From positions 1 through 64,000 of the forward strand of contig CALWVE010000041.1 of NCBI GenBank assembly GCA_944384905.1: DNA of 64,000 bases, read 5' to 3'. A program made the position numbers and the translations under genes. The stretch is from an uncultured Clostridia bacterium. GTDB lineage: Bacteria > Bacillota > Clostridia > Oscillospirales > Acutalibacteraceae. How positions within the stretch are numbered: the first letter of the stretch is position 1; every line of letters begins with the position of its first letter. The notes under the pieces are model-generated. The model was given only the letters and a program-made list of their open reading frames with translations. It searched no databases and was not told the DNA's origin. Positions 37,800-46,939 of this stretch are shown one piece after another.

Positions 37800-39551
37800 A
37801 TGCCGAAACTGACTTATCAGGGAAACGATTTTTATCTCGACGGAGAAAAATTCCGCATCCTTTCGGGTACGATCCATTATTTCCGCGTACCCCGTGAATA
37901 TTGGTACGACCGTTTGCTCAAGCTCAAGGCCTGCGGCCTGAATACCGTAGAAACCTACACCTGCTGGAACCTGCACGAACGCCGCGAAGGCGTGTTCGAT
38001 TTTTCGGGCATGCTGGATATCGCCGAATTTATCCGCACCGCGCAGGGACTGGGCTTGTATGTGATCCTGCGTCCGGGTCCGTACATCTGCGCCGAGTGGG
38101 ATTGGGGCGGACTGCCCAGCTGGCTTTTGACCTATCCGCAGATGAAGCGCCGCTGCTACGACGAGCTGTTCATGGAAAAGCTGCGCCGCTATTATAAGGA
38201 ACTGTTCCGCCATGTCGGGCCGTTCCTTTCGAACAACGGCGGCAATATCCTGATGGTGCAGGTTGAAAACGAATACGGCAGCTACGGCAACGACAAACGT
38301 TATCTGCAGGCCATCGCCGACTTGTATCACGAATGCGGTGTAGACTGCCTGCTGTTCACGTCCGACGGTCCGAACGACCTGATGCTTTCCGGCGGCATAC
38401 TCGACGGCACGCTGGCCACGGCCAACTTTGGTTCCAAGCCGGATGAAGCCTTTACGGCTCTGCGCCGCCTGCGCCCGGATCAGCCGATCATGTGCTGTGA
38501 ATACTGGTGCGGCTGGTTCGACCACTGGTATGAAGAGCATCATGTGCGCACCGACGACGACACCGCCGAGGTGTACAACCGCATGATGGAGCTGGGCGCT
38601 TCCGTCAACATTTATATGTTCCACGGCGGCACGAACTTCGGCTTTACAAACGGCGCAAACTTCTATGATGTTTACGAGCCGACCGTAACCAGCTATGACT
38701 ACGACGCCCTGCTGAGTGAGGCAGGCGATCTGACCAAGAAGTATTACGACGTCAAGGCCGTAATTGAAAAGCACTTCGGCCCTGCTCCGCAGATCGAAGT
38801 AAAGAACAGCGAAAAAGCCGCCTACGGACAGCTGCGCCTGACCGAAGCCGCGCCGCTGCTCGAAAATCTTTCCAATCTCAGCACGCCCATCTATCACGCC
38901 GCCCCGCTGACCATGGAAGAAGCCGGACAGGATTTCGGCTATATTCTGTACCGCAGCACCTTCAAAGGTCCCAAGGGCAAACAGAAGCTGGAAATTGACG
39001 ACGTGCACGACCGCGCACAGATCTTCATCGATGGCAAGCTCAAGGGTATCATCGAGCGCAGCCGCCGCTGCGACGAGATCGAACTGGATCTGGGCGACAA
39101 TGACGAAGTGCAGATCGATATTCTGGTAGAAAACATGGGCCGTGTCAACTACGGCACCAAACTGGCCGGCGAACTGAAAGGCATTCTGGGCGGCGTGCGC
39201 CTGGGACTCCAGTATCAGTTCGGCTGGGAAATGTATCCTCTTCCGATGGAAGATCTTTCCCGTGCTGTGTATCATCCCTGTTCCGGTGCTGTAGACGGAC
39301 CTGTCCTGCTGAAAGGCAACCTGAACATCACCGGCACGCCGTGCGACACGTTCGTGCGTCTGGACGACTTTACCAAAGGCGTTGTGCTGGTCAACGGCCA
39401 TAATCTGGGCCGCTACTGGTGCGTACCGCCCACGAAGACGCTGTATCTCCCCGCCCCGTTCCTGAAAACGGGCGACAACGAAATCGTTGTCTTTGAATCC
39501 GAGCATACGGACGATGCCGTCATCACCTTTACCGATCGTCCCGAATTGTAA
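37800..39551 (+). CDS. Beta-galactosidase, glycoside hydrolase family 35
   Basis: The 583-residue protein has the GH35 TIM barrel: ILSGTIHYFRVPREYW near the N terminus, RPGPYICAEWDWGGLPSWLL, and VQVENEYGS with the catalytic acid/base Glu158. CCEYWCGWFDHW follows, near the expected nucleophile, and Ig/jelly-roll domains complete the C terminus. No signal peptide is seen, so it is likely cytoplasmic and acts on imported galactosides. The frame is open to 37719 but crosses the promoter, so ATG 37800 with GGGAGG nine bases upstream is the start. It is monocistronic, followed by a terminator and the second dispersed repeat. Confidence 0.93.
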   Translation: MPKLTYQGNDFYLDGEKFRILSGTIHYFRVPREYWYDRLLKLKACGLNTVETYTCWNLHERREGVFDFSGMLDIAEFIRTAQGLGLYVILRPGPYICAEWDWGGLPSWLLTYPQMKRRCYDELFMEKLRRYYKELFRHVGPFLSNNGGNILMVQVENEYGSYGNDKRYLQAIADLYHECGVDCLLFTSDGPNDLMLSGGILDGTLATANFGSKPDEAFTALRRLRPDQPIMCCEYWCGWFDHWYEEHHVRTDDDTAEVYNRMMELGASVNIYMFHGGTNFGFTNGANFYDVYEPTVTSYDYDALLSEAGDLTKKYYDVKAVIEKHFGPAPQIEVKNSEKAAYGQLRLTEAAPLLENLSNLSTPIYHAAPLTMEEAGQDFGYILYRSTFKGPKGKQKLEIDDVHDRAQIFIDGKLKGIIERSRRCDEIELDLGDNDEVQIDILVENMGRVNYGTKLAGELKGILGGVRLGLQYQFGWEMYPLPMEDLSRAVYHPCSGAVDGPVLLKGNLNITGTPCDTFVRLDDFTKGVVLVNGHNLGRYWCVPPTKTLYLPAPFLKTGDNEIVVFESEHTDDAVITFTDRPEL

Positions 39552-39560
39552 ATCTTTACA

Positions 39561-39597
39561 AAAACCGGTCGCTTCCGACAGGAAGTGGCCGATTTTG
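39561..39597 (+). terminator. Terminator of the beta-galactosidase gene
   Basis: An 11-bp stem with two wobble pairs (39566-39576 / 39581-39591) is followed by TTTTGCTT, 15 bp past the stop codon. Confidence 0.75.
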
Positions 39598-39632
39598 CTT
39601 ACCTATAACTTATCTGCGGCGATTCCCCGTAC

Positions 39633-39846
39633 AGGGAACCCCCGGCGAGGGTTCCCTACGAAAGAAACGTCCACTGGACGTTTCTTTCTACCCTCCTGCG
39701 CTTATATAGGCAAAGGATTCCGCTCTCTGCGGAGAGCGTCCAAAGGCTCTGCCTTTGGAATCCGCAAACCTTTGAAAAGGGCGCCGTGTGCCAGTGGCAC
39801 ACAAACAAGGCGCCGTCCGTAGCGGAAGCAAAGGATTGATCGAAAC
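39633..39846 (-). repeat. Dispersed multi-hairpin repeat element, copy 2
   Basis: This is the reverse-oriented partner of 2287-2439. Palindromes lie at 39633-39657 (identical to copy 1), 39660-39688 (13-bp arms, sequence changed on both sides), 39721-39738 (T-A to C-G swap, same TGCG loop) and 39739-39759. The 16-base linker TACCCTCCTGCGCTTA (39689-39704) is identical. Within the last palindrome an extra module (39781-39835) is inserted, containing its own hairpin (GTGTGCC/GGCACAC) closed by GGCGCC arms. The sequence after it, TTGATCGAAAC, matches copy 1 again. No coding capacity is supported in 39598-39971. Confidence 0.85.
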
Positions 39847-39971
39847 CTTTAACGTTTGTATATTAAGCTTTCGTCGCGTGACTTTAGCCTTTAATTTTTA
39901 TTTAGCTTATCCGCGACTTGGGAGCGGCAACTTGCCGCCCGCGAAGTATCCTGCGGCGGTTCGCCACCCGC

Positions 39972-40000
39972 TTGTAAAAATGCGGGATATGCCGTACAAT
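39972..40000 (+). promoter_or_regulatory. Promoter of the SGNH hydrolase gene
   Basis: TTGTAA (39972-39977), 17 bp, TACAAT (39995-40000), 31 bp before the ATG at 40032. The -35 is weak. Confidence 0.65.
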
Positions 40001-40031
40001 AAAGAAAATTTCGGAAAAGAGGACTTGTATT

Positions 40032-40685
40032 ATGATTGCCGATCTGCACTATCTGGACCCCGTACTGGACGAAATGGCTGCCCGTTGGCCCGATAACCGC
40101 ACCATCTCCATCGTCTGCCACGGGCATAGCGTGCCTTCCGGCTATTTTGCCACGCCGTTTGTGAACACCTTTGAAGCTTATCCCCATCGGCTGCACCGCA
40201 TCCTCAAAGAGCGGTTTCCTTTTGCCGTTCTCAATGTGATCGTAACCGGTATCGGCGGCGAAGATGCCGCGCAGGGCGCACAGCGTTTTGCCGGGGATGT
40301 GCTGAACCACAAACCGGATGTAATCACCATCGACTACGCGCTCAACGACCGGCGTATCGGGCTTGACGCCGCACGCCGCGCATGGGAAAATATGATCTGC
40401 GCCGCACAGGACGCGGGCAAAAAAGTCATTTTGCTCACGCCCACCTGGGATAGTTCCTATTACACGCAAAGCGAAGCCTGGGAACAACTTAAGGCGCACC
40501 GGGAGCAAATTCTGGAACTGGCCGATCGTTATCATGTAGGCCTGGCCGACAGCTTTGCTCAGTTTGAACGGAACATTCACACGCCGGAAGATTTGACACA
40601 GTATCTTTCCCATGTGAACCATCCGTCCGCTTTGGGGCATCAGCTGGTTGCGGCGGAAATCGCCAAATACTTCCCCGCCCGATAA
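40032..40685 (+). CDS. SGNH/GDSL-type hydrolase
   Basis: The 217-residue protein shows the four SGNH blocks: CHGHSVPSG with the catalytic Ser (about 31), VTGIGGEDA with the oxyanion Gly, DYALNDR with the Asn, and HVNHPSALGHQ with the catalytic Asp-x-x-His-type end (here Asn-His). There is no signal peptide, suggesting an intracellular esterase or deacylase, perhaps a sugar-ester esterase given the neighbouring beta-galactosidase. GAGGAC precedes the ATG. It converges with the MBL-fold gene, only 4 bp apart. Confidence 0.8.
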   Translation: MIADLHYLDPVLDEMAARWPDNRTISIVCHGHSVPSGYFATPFVNTFEAYPHRLHRILKERFPFAVLNVIVTGIGGEDAAQGAQRFAGDVLNHKPDVITIDYALNDRRIGLDAARRAWENMICAAQDAGKKVILLTPTWDSSYYTQSEAWEQLKAHREQILELADRYHVGLADSFAQFERNIHTPEDLTQYLSHVNHPSALGHQLVAAEIAKYFPAR

Positions 40686-40689
40686 ACGA

Positions 40690-41553
40690 TCAGATTCTAA
40701 GCCCATCCCAAGCCACGACAACCTGACCGTGATAGTGCTCATCCAGATACGCCTGATAATCGTAATGCGTATACACGCCCTTATGGCCGATATGCGTCAC
40801 ATAAATGCGGCTGTTTTTCGTCAGCGTTCCCTGCTCGAACATTGTGTCGAGCATCAGGCAAAGGGATTCGCGGTCGAGATGTCCGGCCGTTTCGGAAAGG
40901 ATATTTTGCCCGAACGTGCCTTCAATCACGAGCGTATCCAAAACCACCTTGGAAAGGTACGCCATCGTCTCCGGGAAAAAGCGTCCGGTATCGCTGGCGT
41001 ACAGCGTGGTTTTTCCGTCTTTTTCAATTAGATAGCTGAATCCTTTTTCATTTGTGAAAAAGCCATCGTGCCGCGCCGGCAAAGCCGTAACCACCTTATC
41101 GCCAATTGGACGCGGCTCAAAGCGCGGCATCACTTCAAAGCGGCTGATCTTCATCATATCCCGCATTTGCTGCGCAAGCTGCGGATGCGGAAGACGACAA
41201 GCCGCCTCCAGAATAGGCATCAGCCCGTCGTAACCTTCCTGCGAGGTATAAAACGTCAGCGTCCGCGCGGGATTTACGGCCATCAGCGGAAACGCCGCAT
41301 TCCAGTAATCAAAATGATCCTCGTGCATGTGGGTAATCAAAACGTGATCGAGCTTATCCAGCGCCACGCCGTAGTCTCCGCAGGCGGCCATGGCGTCCGC
41401 ATTGAAATCGATCATCATGGTTTCATCAAAAAGCATGCTGCTTCTGCGGCGGCGCAATTTCGGGTCCGAAGACCGGCGTGCCAGTTCGCAGGACGGACAA
41501 GTACAAAACGGATTCGGATAACATTCCGCCGCTGCCGTACCTAAAAAGATCAT
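40690..41553 (-). CDS. MBL-fold metallo-hydrolase (PhnP-like)
   Basis: The 287-residue protein has the metallo-beta-lactamase metal motif THMHEDHFDY and later SDTGRFFPE and VIEGTFG. It also has an N-terminal CTCPSC cysteine cluster like that in PhnP-type phosphodiesterases. It probably cleaves a cyclic or modified nucleotide-type phosphodiester, but the substrate is unknown. ATG at 41553 is 9 bp from AAGGAG; a TTG three codons upstream is too close. A promoter is present at 41615-41642. Confidence 0.83.
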   Translation of the reverse strand: MIFLGTAAAECYPNPFCTCPSCELARRSSDPKLRRRRSSMLFDETMMIDFNADAMAACGDYGVALDKLDHVLITHMHEDHFDYWNAAFPLMAVNPARTLTFYTSQEGYDGLMPILEAACRLPHPQLAQQMRDMMKISRFEVMPRFEPRPIGDKVVTALPARHDGFFTNEKGFSYLIEKDGKTTLYASDTGRFFPETMAYLSKVVLDTLVIEGTFGQNILSETAGHLDRESLCLMLDTMFEQGTLTKNSRIYVTHIGHKGVYTHYDYQAYLDEHYHGQVVVAWDGLRI

Positions 41554-41614
41554 GAAATACAACTCCTTCTAAATCTGCATACGCTGTTCCCATCTGAACA
41601 GACTCGACATTCAG

Positions 41615-41642
41615 ATTATAGAAGAATATGCAAAATTGTCAA
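41615..41642 (-). promoter_or_regulatory. Promoter of the MBL-fold hydrolase gene
   Basis: On the minus strand TTGACA (41642-41637), 16 bp, TATAAT (41620-41615). Both hexamers are perfect. Confidence 0.82.
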
Positions 41643-41699
41643 TTACTTCAAAACGAAATATACCATCTTTTTTGGATCGTTTTCCCGCAAAACCTTTTG

Positions 41700-42371
41700 T
41701 TAGTCTATTATGGGAAAATGATCTTTATTTTTATCCTGCTCCAGGGTAAGTTCTTCCAAAAAAGTACCGAAATACTCCGCTTCTGCATTCTGCCGCGCTT
41801 CAACGGCTTTTTCCAGTGTATCGTATCTTCCTAAATAATATCGTTTCCCCTGAAAAGTAAGACGAGACACCCATTTCTGGTTTTCCCGGTCATAGTAAAC
41901 ACCGACCACGCCGCAGCTGTTGGTGCTTTCACGCGGAATATTTTTGATACGGGAAAGCTGAGTCCCGCCTACATAGCCCGCCGCACCGCGCATCTTTTCT
42001 ACTTTTTCGGTCACGGAACAACCGCAGCTTTGCGTCGTACCGGAAGTCAGCGAATCCATCCGCACGAGCGTAATGTTCCCGCAGTCACATCGGCATTTCC
42101 ACAGCGGCGATTTCGTGCTGCCATGCTGGACATATTCCTGCGTCTTTTCCAGCACCGTCAGTTTTCCAAAACGTTTGCCGATATACGGAGCCGTTCTGCG
42201 GCATCCGCAGCTCACGGTGTGACCGCGCTTTAAATTATTGCCCGCAACATCAATCACTTTTCCGCAGGTGCACCGACACGTCCAATACACCACGGAAGCT
42301 TTTTTATCTGAACGATGCAGCACAGTAAGCCAGCCAAACTGCTTTCCGGTTAAATCAATCATGCGGCTCAT
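41700..42371 (-). CDS. AP2-domain protein with tandem zinc-ribbon-like repeats
   Basis: The 223-residue protein has two related N-terminal repeats. Each runs from a G-x-x-F-G-x-L-T-V-L segment through WTCRCTCG or WKCRCDCG to a C-G-C triplet, and looks like a zinc-binding unit. A C-terminal AP2/ERF-like DNA-binding domain (GVYYDRENQKWVSRLTFQG, then KRYYLGRYDTLEKAVEAR) follows. Such proteins often derive from phages or homing endonucleases; no HNH nuclease domain is seen here, so it may be a domesticated DNA-binding protein. ATG at 42371 follows GGAGGTG. It stands alone, in an AT-richer stretch. Confidence 0.8.
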   Translation of the reverse strand: MSRMIDLTGKQFGWLTVLHRSDKKASVVYWTCRCTCGKVIDVAGNNLKRGHTVSCGCRRTAPYIGKRFGKLTVLEKTQEYVQHGSTKSPLWKCRCDCGNITLVRMDSLTSGTTQSCGCSVTEKVEKMRGAAGYVGGTQLSRIKNIPRESTNSCGVVGVYYDRENQKWVSRLTFQGKRYYLGRYDTLEKAVEARQNAEAEYFGTFLEELTLEQDKNKDHFPIID

Positions 42372-42426
42372 TTCAAACACCTCCACTCCTATCAAATTTT
42401 TCGCCGTTTTTTACTATTTATAAGTA

Positions 42427-42470
42427 AAAGCAGCCTGAATGATACGTAAACCGTACGATCAGGCTGCTTT
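42427..42470 (-). terminator. Terminator of the surface-fibre cluster
   Basis: A 12-bp stem (AAAGCAGCCTGA / TCAGGCTGCTTT) with a 20-base loop lies 15 bp past the last cluster gene. Confidence 0.82.
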
Positions 42471-42485
42471 CGTCATAAAATCCTA

Positions 42486-43145
42486 TCAGTTGGTTCTTTT
42501 CTTTCTTTTAACAGCGAAGAAAAGTCCAACCATTGCGACAACGCTCACCGAGCAGATTACCGCGTAAATCCACAAGTAGGGATCATCGCCGGTCTGCGGC
42601 GGTGTGGGATCCGTAGGCTCAATCGGCAGCTCTTCTACTTTAAACTGCCAGTTGATTTTGCCCACAGCGTTCTGGAATTCATCGCCCATGGTAAGCGGAA
42701 CATCCAGCTTGACGTTCAGGTCAACATCGGCGCCGGAATAGAACGTGCCCAGGCACACCCAATCCTTCAGGCCGTCCGTCTGATCGGCAGGTGCCGCAAA
42801 CAGTTCTGAATCGCCTTCCTGCGTCACGGTCAGGTTCATCTGAGAGAGGAAAGCTGCGCCGTCTTCTTCTGCGCCCAAAGAGCGCAGGTAGATTTTCACC
42901 TTAACCTGATTGGGGGCATCGTTTTTCACGGTGATTTTCTGCGTAAGCGTATCCCCGGGCATCACGCCCTTGAAATTGTCGAACAGGTCTGTCGGAGATT
43001 CATCGCTGCCCGGTGCGAAAATAAATTTCTTCGCGTTGCCCTCATACTGAACGGAAGCATCCGCAGCAAAGGCAGGCACCGCCATGCAAACAAGCATCAT
43101 CAGAGCAAGGAGAGCGCAGAAAACAGATTTCATTCTTTTTTTCAT
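42486..43145 (-). CDS. Cell-wall-anchored TasA/camelysin-cluster protein with PPQTG sorting signal
   Basis: The 219-residue protein has a signal peptide ([20 protein letters not shown]..., cleavage probably after AFA near 27) and an all-beta body. The body carries the phrases [15 protein letters not shown] and [20 protein letters not shown], also found in TasA-like proteins. The C terminus has a Pro-rich stretch, PPQTGDD, a transmembrane helix and the basic tail KRKKR. The QTG-type motif suits a sortase, so this protein may fix the fibre to the wall. No sortase gene is in the window. It is the last gene of the cluster, 13 bp after the preceding one. Confidence 0.82.
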   Translation of the reverse strand: MKKRMKSVFCALLALMMLVCMAVPAFAADASVQYEGNAKKFIFAPGSDESPTDLFDNFKGVMPGDTLTQKITVKNDAPNQVKVKIYLRSLGAEEDGAAFLSQMNLTVTQEGDSELFAAPADQTDGLKDWVCLGTFYSGADVDLNVKLDVPLTMGDEFQNAVGKINWQFKVEELPIEPTDPTPPQTGDDPYLWIYAVICSVSVVAMVGLFFAVKRKKRTN

Positions 43146-43158
43146 CTTGCATACCTCC

Positions 43159-43746
43159 TTATTCCGTAATCTGGCCGTTTGAAACGGTTACGCCCCAGGC
43201 CTGCTGCACAGCTCTGTCCGGGTTAGCCTGAATAGCATCTGCCAGAATTTCTACGACAAGATGGCAATTCGCAGGGCCTTTCCCATAGACTGATCTACAC
43301 TCGCCAATCAGAAGCGGGGTTGCAGTACCAGCGGCGACCTTTGTTTTGCAGTACCAGTAGCCGTCTTTTTGGAACCAACCATTTTCTGTGTTATAGGTAA
43401 TGGTATAATCTGCATTTTCTACCGGTACCTCAGCGGCAATATTGCCATCTTTATCCTGCCAAGTAGCGACCACCTTTGCGCGGATATAGGCTTCTGTAGT
43501 GCCGGTATTCTGAACGCTTACATCTCTTTTTACAACCATGCCATCTTCAAACTCTTCGTTGACACTACAGGCAACTTTATCGTACTGGAAGTTGTTGGTC
43601 ACAGGTTCGGGCGAATCAACCAAAAATGCGATGGTTGTACTGGTCAGGCCGGCCACCAAAAGAATAAGGGAGACCAGCAGTGCAAAGGGTTTGATGACCC
43701 GCTTAGGGGTTACAGAAAGCATATGTTTGCCTTTATACATGTTCAT
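43159..43746 (-). CDS. TasA/camelysin-like protein with SipW-type signal sequence (paralogue 4)
   Basis: The 195-residue protein has a longer cytosolic N terminus (about 18 residues), a hydrophobic segment, then [19 protein letters not shown], a divergent form of the alanine-aromatic/leucine-x-D plus N-x-F pattern that marks SipW substrates. The body includes [19 protein letters not shown] and [15 protein letters not shown]. These features are shared with the other paralogues, so it is probably a minor fibre or adaptor subunit. It starts 12 bp after the VWA gene, with AAAGGAGGCC upstream. Confidence 0.78.
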   Translation of the reverse strand: MNMYKGKHMLSVTPKRVIKPFALLVSLILLVAGLTSTTIAFLVDSPEPVTNNFQYDKVACSVNEEFEDGMVVKRDVSVQNTGTTEAYIRAKVVATWQDKDGNIAAEVPVENADYTITYNTENGWFQKDGYWYCKTKVAAGTATPLLIGECRSVYGKGPANCHLVVEILADAIQANPDRAVQQAWGVTVSNGQITE

Positions 43747-43758
43747 GGCCTCCTTTCT

Positions 43759-46224
43759 TTATTGCGGGGGAATGCCAAACTTATTCTCTGTGTAAGCAGA
43801 GCCGTTCAGCCATTTCCAATCGGTTCCGGTACCATCACTCTCTTCGGCACGATCATTGGCAAAATTAACCGTAGCTTTGCCGTTCTGAATATTGGCAGTT
43901 GTTACGGTTTTAGAAACTTCATCAGGCTCGTATCTCCAGCTCCAGTTGGTATCTTCCGTAACGGTATAAGTACCCGAAGGCAGACCCTTAATGGTCTTGC
44001 TGCCGTTGCCATTGATGACAACCTGCATGGTGAAACCATTGGAACCAGTTACAGTAAAGACAAAGCTCTGGTTTTCGTCAATAGCTTTACAACCAGTCTT
44101 GGTAATGGTCAGGTCGAAGCTCTTGATATGAACGATGAATTCGCACTCATCCGGATCAAACTGGCAGCCGTCAAAGGTGCAATCCTTGTGCGCAAAAGTT
44201 ACATACTGCGTTACATCGCTGCCGCCAATTTTTACGGTAACATTCACCTTTGTTTCCTGCGTAAAGGCATTAGCCTGAGGTGCGTACTCATAAACAAGTT
44301 CAGGTGCTTTGCCAACCATCTTATCTTCATCGTAAGCTACGGTATCATGTTTCCATTCGACACCCGCAAAGTTCTGCTTTTGGTAATCGGCCGTTTCTCC
44401 AACATTGAGTTGGCTGTCTTTCCAGGTGATTTCAGGCTTGAAGACGTAAATGTTAGCTGTGCCGTTACCATTTTGAGCCTTGACAGTTCCCTCATATTTA
44501 GGTGCTACTTCCATGCCAAGGTCATAGGTTCGGTCATCCGTCACACCGGTAATATTCGGGTTGCTGACAGTAAAATTAACAAACTCATTCTGCCAAGACT
44601 GTAAACCATAGTTTTCTGCGGAAGGATCAAGGTTCACCTCAACACCGCCCACAGTAACGGTTGCGTCTTTCTTTGCTTCGTCCGCAGTCAAATCGCCCAT
44701 GAGATAGAGGTTTTTGTCTTTGGGGGCGATTTTAACTTCCCCAATCGGGACATCTACGGTAGGCTGCGGGAAAGCTTCAAAGAAGTTGTCCTCACCATAA
44801 ACACCGGAATCAGCGCCGTTGGTGGGAACGCTGTTGCCGCCCAGGAATCCATCTTTTGCCGTAACGGTAAATTCAATAATCAGCTTCTTACCATAGAAAT
44901 CGCCCTCACGCGGATCCTCTGAAACAAAGTTTTCGTTAAAGTTAAACCCTGTAACAGAAACGACGCCATTGTTAACCGTTACGTTAACATCGGTTTCTTC
45001 TGTGCGAGCGCCAAAGTTACTGCCATCATAAGCAGCCGTAAATACTTTGATTTCTGACGGATCGGTAGGCGCGTTGAAATAAGGCGCAACCACATCACGA
45101 ATTTCGGTTTCCGGACCCAATTGAATACTCGGAGTAGAAATTTCATCCGAAATGGTCTGGAAAACATCGTTCAGGCCTTCCTGATCGGATGCGGTCAGGT
45201 AATAACCGGTATCCGTGCGGGTAAAGTTTTGGGTTACCTCATATGTAAATTTCTTGTGCAGAATTCCCAAACCGCTTTCAGTTCGATTCAAACCAATTGC
45301 ACTGGCATCCATAAAATTATTGGATAAATAATTCAAAAATCTATTACCAGCTGGGATATCAACTTCTGGGAAATCTCGTAGCCCAGGTAACAATTCCCAG
45401 TTATCAGAAATCCATTCTGATCCAACAGAACCATCACTGTTTGTATCAAAACCACTTGCGCCATATAATTCATCTGGATTCGCACCATCAAAAATACCGA
45501 CAGAGTAAACGGTTACACCAGCGTTTTTCAGGTTCAAAGCAAACTTAATTGCATTATTGGCAACGTCGACACTAAAATCAGAGCTTGTTGTCGGAACACC
45601 ATCGGTGAAAACGATCACAACCTTCTGGCGGGTTGTATTGTCACCTGTATAGTTATGACCGGAACCCATCAAGGTTTCAGCTGAACTCATACCAAAATCA
45701 ACGCGTGTAGCACCAGAAGGCGAGTTTGGCAAATCATTGACTACACCTTTCAATGTCTGCTCACCCTGTTGGTTTACATAGGTCCAACCTTTTTTCGTGC
45801 TGGCGCTATCGCCAAACGTAACGATAGCCATACGATGGTCGGCCGTTTCGGCGTTATACTGTTCAGCCACGGAATCGATAAAATTCACAACAGCCTGTTT
45901 CATGGCTGCCTGACGGGTGGTATTGCCAAAATCATCTGCCATAGACCCGGACTGGTCGAGCACCAGAACGATATCAAGCGGAACTGCCGATTCCACACTG
46001 GTCACCGAACCGGTGGTATAAGCTTCCATGGTGATGGTATAGCTGCCGTCATCATTGGTGGCGGCTGTTTTGCCCACATACAGGCCGTTTCCGTCTTCAT
46101 CCGTTGCCTGCAAAGGCGCAGCGGTATTTCCACTCTGCGCATAAGCCAGGCTGGCAGGAATCACTGCGCCCAGCACAACCGCAGCAGCAAGCAGGAATGA
46201 TAAAATCTTTTTCTTCATTTTCAT
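43759..46224 (-). CDS. Large secreted VWA-domain adhesin with SpaA-like C-terminal domain
   Basis: The 821-residue protein has a signal peptide (cleavage near AYA-Q, residue 29-30). A von Willebrand A domain (about 80-365) carries the MIDAS motif DQSGS at residues 90-94 and FTDGVPT later. Beta-rich repeats follow, then a SpaA/Cna-B-like domain (LTITKTGCKAIDENQSFVFTVTG, LPSGTYTVTEDTNWSWRY) near the end. No LPXTG-type anchor is present, so it may be held by the fibre proteins. Tip adhesins of pili have a similar VWA-plus-beta layout. Surface adhesion is the likely role (inference). It starts 10 bp after the preceding TasA-like gene. Confidence 0.83.
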   Translation of the reverse strand: MKMKKKILSFLLAAAVVLGAVIPASLAYAQSGNTAAPLQATDEDGNGLYVGKTAATNDDGSYTITMEAYTTGSVTSVESAVPLDIVLVLDQSGSMADDFGNTTRQAAMKQAVVNFIDSVAEQYNAETADHRMAIVTFGDSASTKKGWTYVNQQGEQTLKGVVNDLPNSPSGATRVDFGMSSAETLMGSGHNYTGDNTTRQKVVIVFTDGVPTTSSDFSVDVANNAIKFALNLKNAGVTVYSVGIFDGANPDELYGASGFDTNSDGSVGSEWISDNWELLPGLRDFPEVDIPAGNRFLNYLSNNFMDASAIGLNRTESGLGILHKKFTYEVTQNFTRTDTGYYLTASDQEGLNDVFQTISDEISTPSIQLGPETEIRDVVAPYFNAPTDPSEIKVFTAAYDGSNFGARTEETDVNVTVNNGVVSVTGFNFNENFVSEDPREGDFYGKKLIIEFTVTAKDGFLGGNSVPTNGADSGVYGEDNFFEAFPQPTVDVPIGEVKIAPKDKNLYLMGDLTADEAKKDATVTVGGVEVNLDPSAENYGLQSWQNEFVNFTVSNPNITGVTDDRTYDLGMEVAPKYEGTVKAQNGNGTANIYVFKPEITWKDSQLNVGETADYQKQNFAGVEWKHDTVAYDEDKMVGKAPELVYEYAPQANAFTQETKVNVTVKIGGSDVTQYVTFAHKDCTFDGCQFDPDECEFIVHIKSFDLTITKTGCKAIDENQSFVFTVTGSNGFTMQVVINGNGSKTIKGLPSGTYTVTEDTNWSWRYEPDEVSKTVTTANIQNGKATVNFANDRAEESDGTGTDWKWLNGSAYTENKFGIPPQ

Positions 46225-46234
46225 CTATTCCTCC

Positions 46235-46789
46235 TTATTCTGCGGGCCAACCGGCAGCTTTCAGCACATCCGAGCCGTTGTTTTCAGCTTGCACGGCATA
46301 CGCCGTTACCGTGATCTTTGCCTGGCTGTTCTGATACTCGTTACCCATGTCTTTGCTGAATGTAACCGTTGTAAACAGCGGCTGTGTAGTTGCTCCGGCG
46401 GCCAAAGGCTGCTTATAGTAGTAATAGCCGTCTTTCTCAACCCAGTCCTGCGTATTGAAATCAAGACCGATCAGGCTCAGATCAGCTTCTTCGGGCAGGT
46501 CGATCTGCGTTTCCACACGCACGCGAACATAAGCATCGTGGTCGCCGGTGTTTTCCACCTGAACGATTTTGGATACCTGTGTACCCGGCATAACTCCGAT
46601 TGCATCCTCAAACGGAACCAGCGTTTCGCCATCTTCGGCCAGAGCCGATTCTTTGAGGGAAACGTCGATATTGCCCGCGGTAACCACGTTTGTGGCCGTA
46701 TCTTCTGCCGTAAAATAGGCAACCGTCCCGTAAGCTGCGATGCAGATGCAGATCGCCGTCAGCGCTGCAAGCAGCAACTTCTTTTTCAT
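46235..46789 (-). CDS. TasA/camelysin-like protein (paralogue 3)
   Basis: The 184-residue protein has a signal anchor ending in AYFTAEDTATNVVTAGNIDVSL, the typical SipW-dependent signature. The body has MPGTQVSKIVQVENTGDHDAYVRVRVE and WVEKDGYYYYKQPLAAGATTQPLF. These blocks recur in paralogues 2 and 4. It is a likely extracellular fibre subunit. It is separated from paralogue 2 by 150 bp holding two mutually exclusive hairpins (46844-46915) and is close to the VWA gene. Confidence 0.83.
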   Translation of the reverse strand: MKKKLLLAALTAICICIAAYGTVAYFTAEDTATNVVTAGNIDVSLKESALAEDGETLVPFEDAIGVMPGTQVSKIVQVENTGDHDAYVRVRVETQIDLPEEADLSLIGLDFNTQDWVEKDGYYYYKQPLAAGATTQPLFTTVTFSKDMGNEYQNSQAKITVTAYAVQAENNGSDVLKAAGWPAE

Positions 46790-46843
46790 GGTATCATCTC
46801 CTCGCTTTGTACCATTTCATGATTTTTCTTTTCGCCTGCTTAT

Positions 46844-46915
46844 GGCAGGGTATATGTCGCAACTCAATTTTATGCTAAGTTACCACATATACCCTGCCCT
46901 CTTAGGAGAGCAGGG
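46844..46915 (-). promoter_or_regulatory. Mutually exclusive hairpins between two fibre genes
   Basis: On the minus strand the first hairpin (46915-46892) has a 10-bp stem and CTAA loop. The second (46898-46885 paired with 46857-46844) has a perfect 14-bp stem and a 27-base loop. They share the bases 46892-46898, so only one can form. This looks like an attenuator or processing site that sets the ratio of upstream to downstream gene products. No clean T-run follows the second hairpin. Confidence 0.65.
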
Positions 46916-46939
46916 TTATGTATTCGTTAAAGGATAGGA

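Noticed and set aside
37653-39506. A long frame antisense to the GH35 gene
   Set aside because: The plus-strand frame carries the GH35 catalytic motifs; the antisense frame shows only bias-derived sequence.
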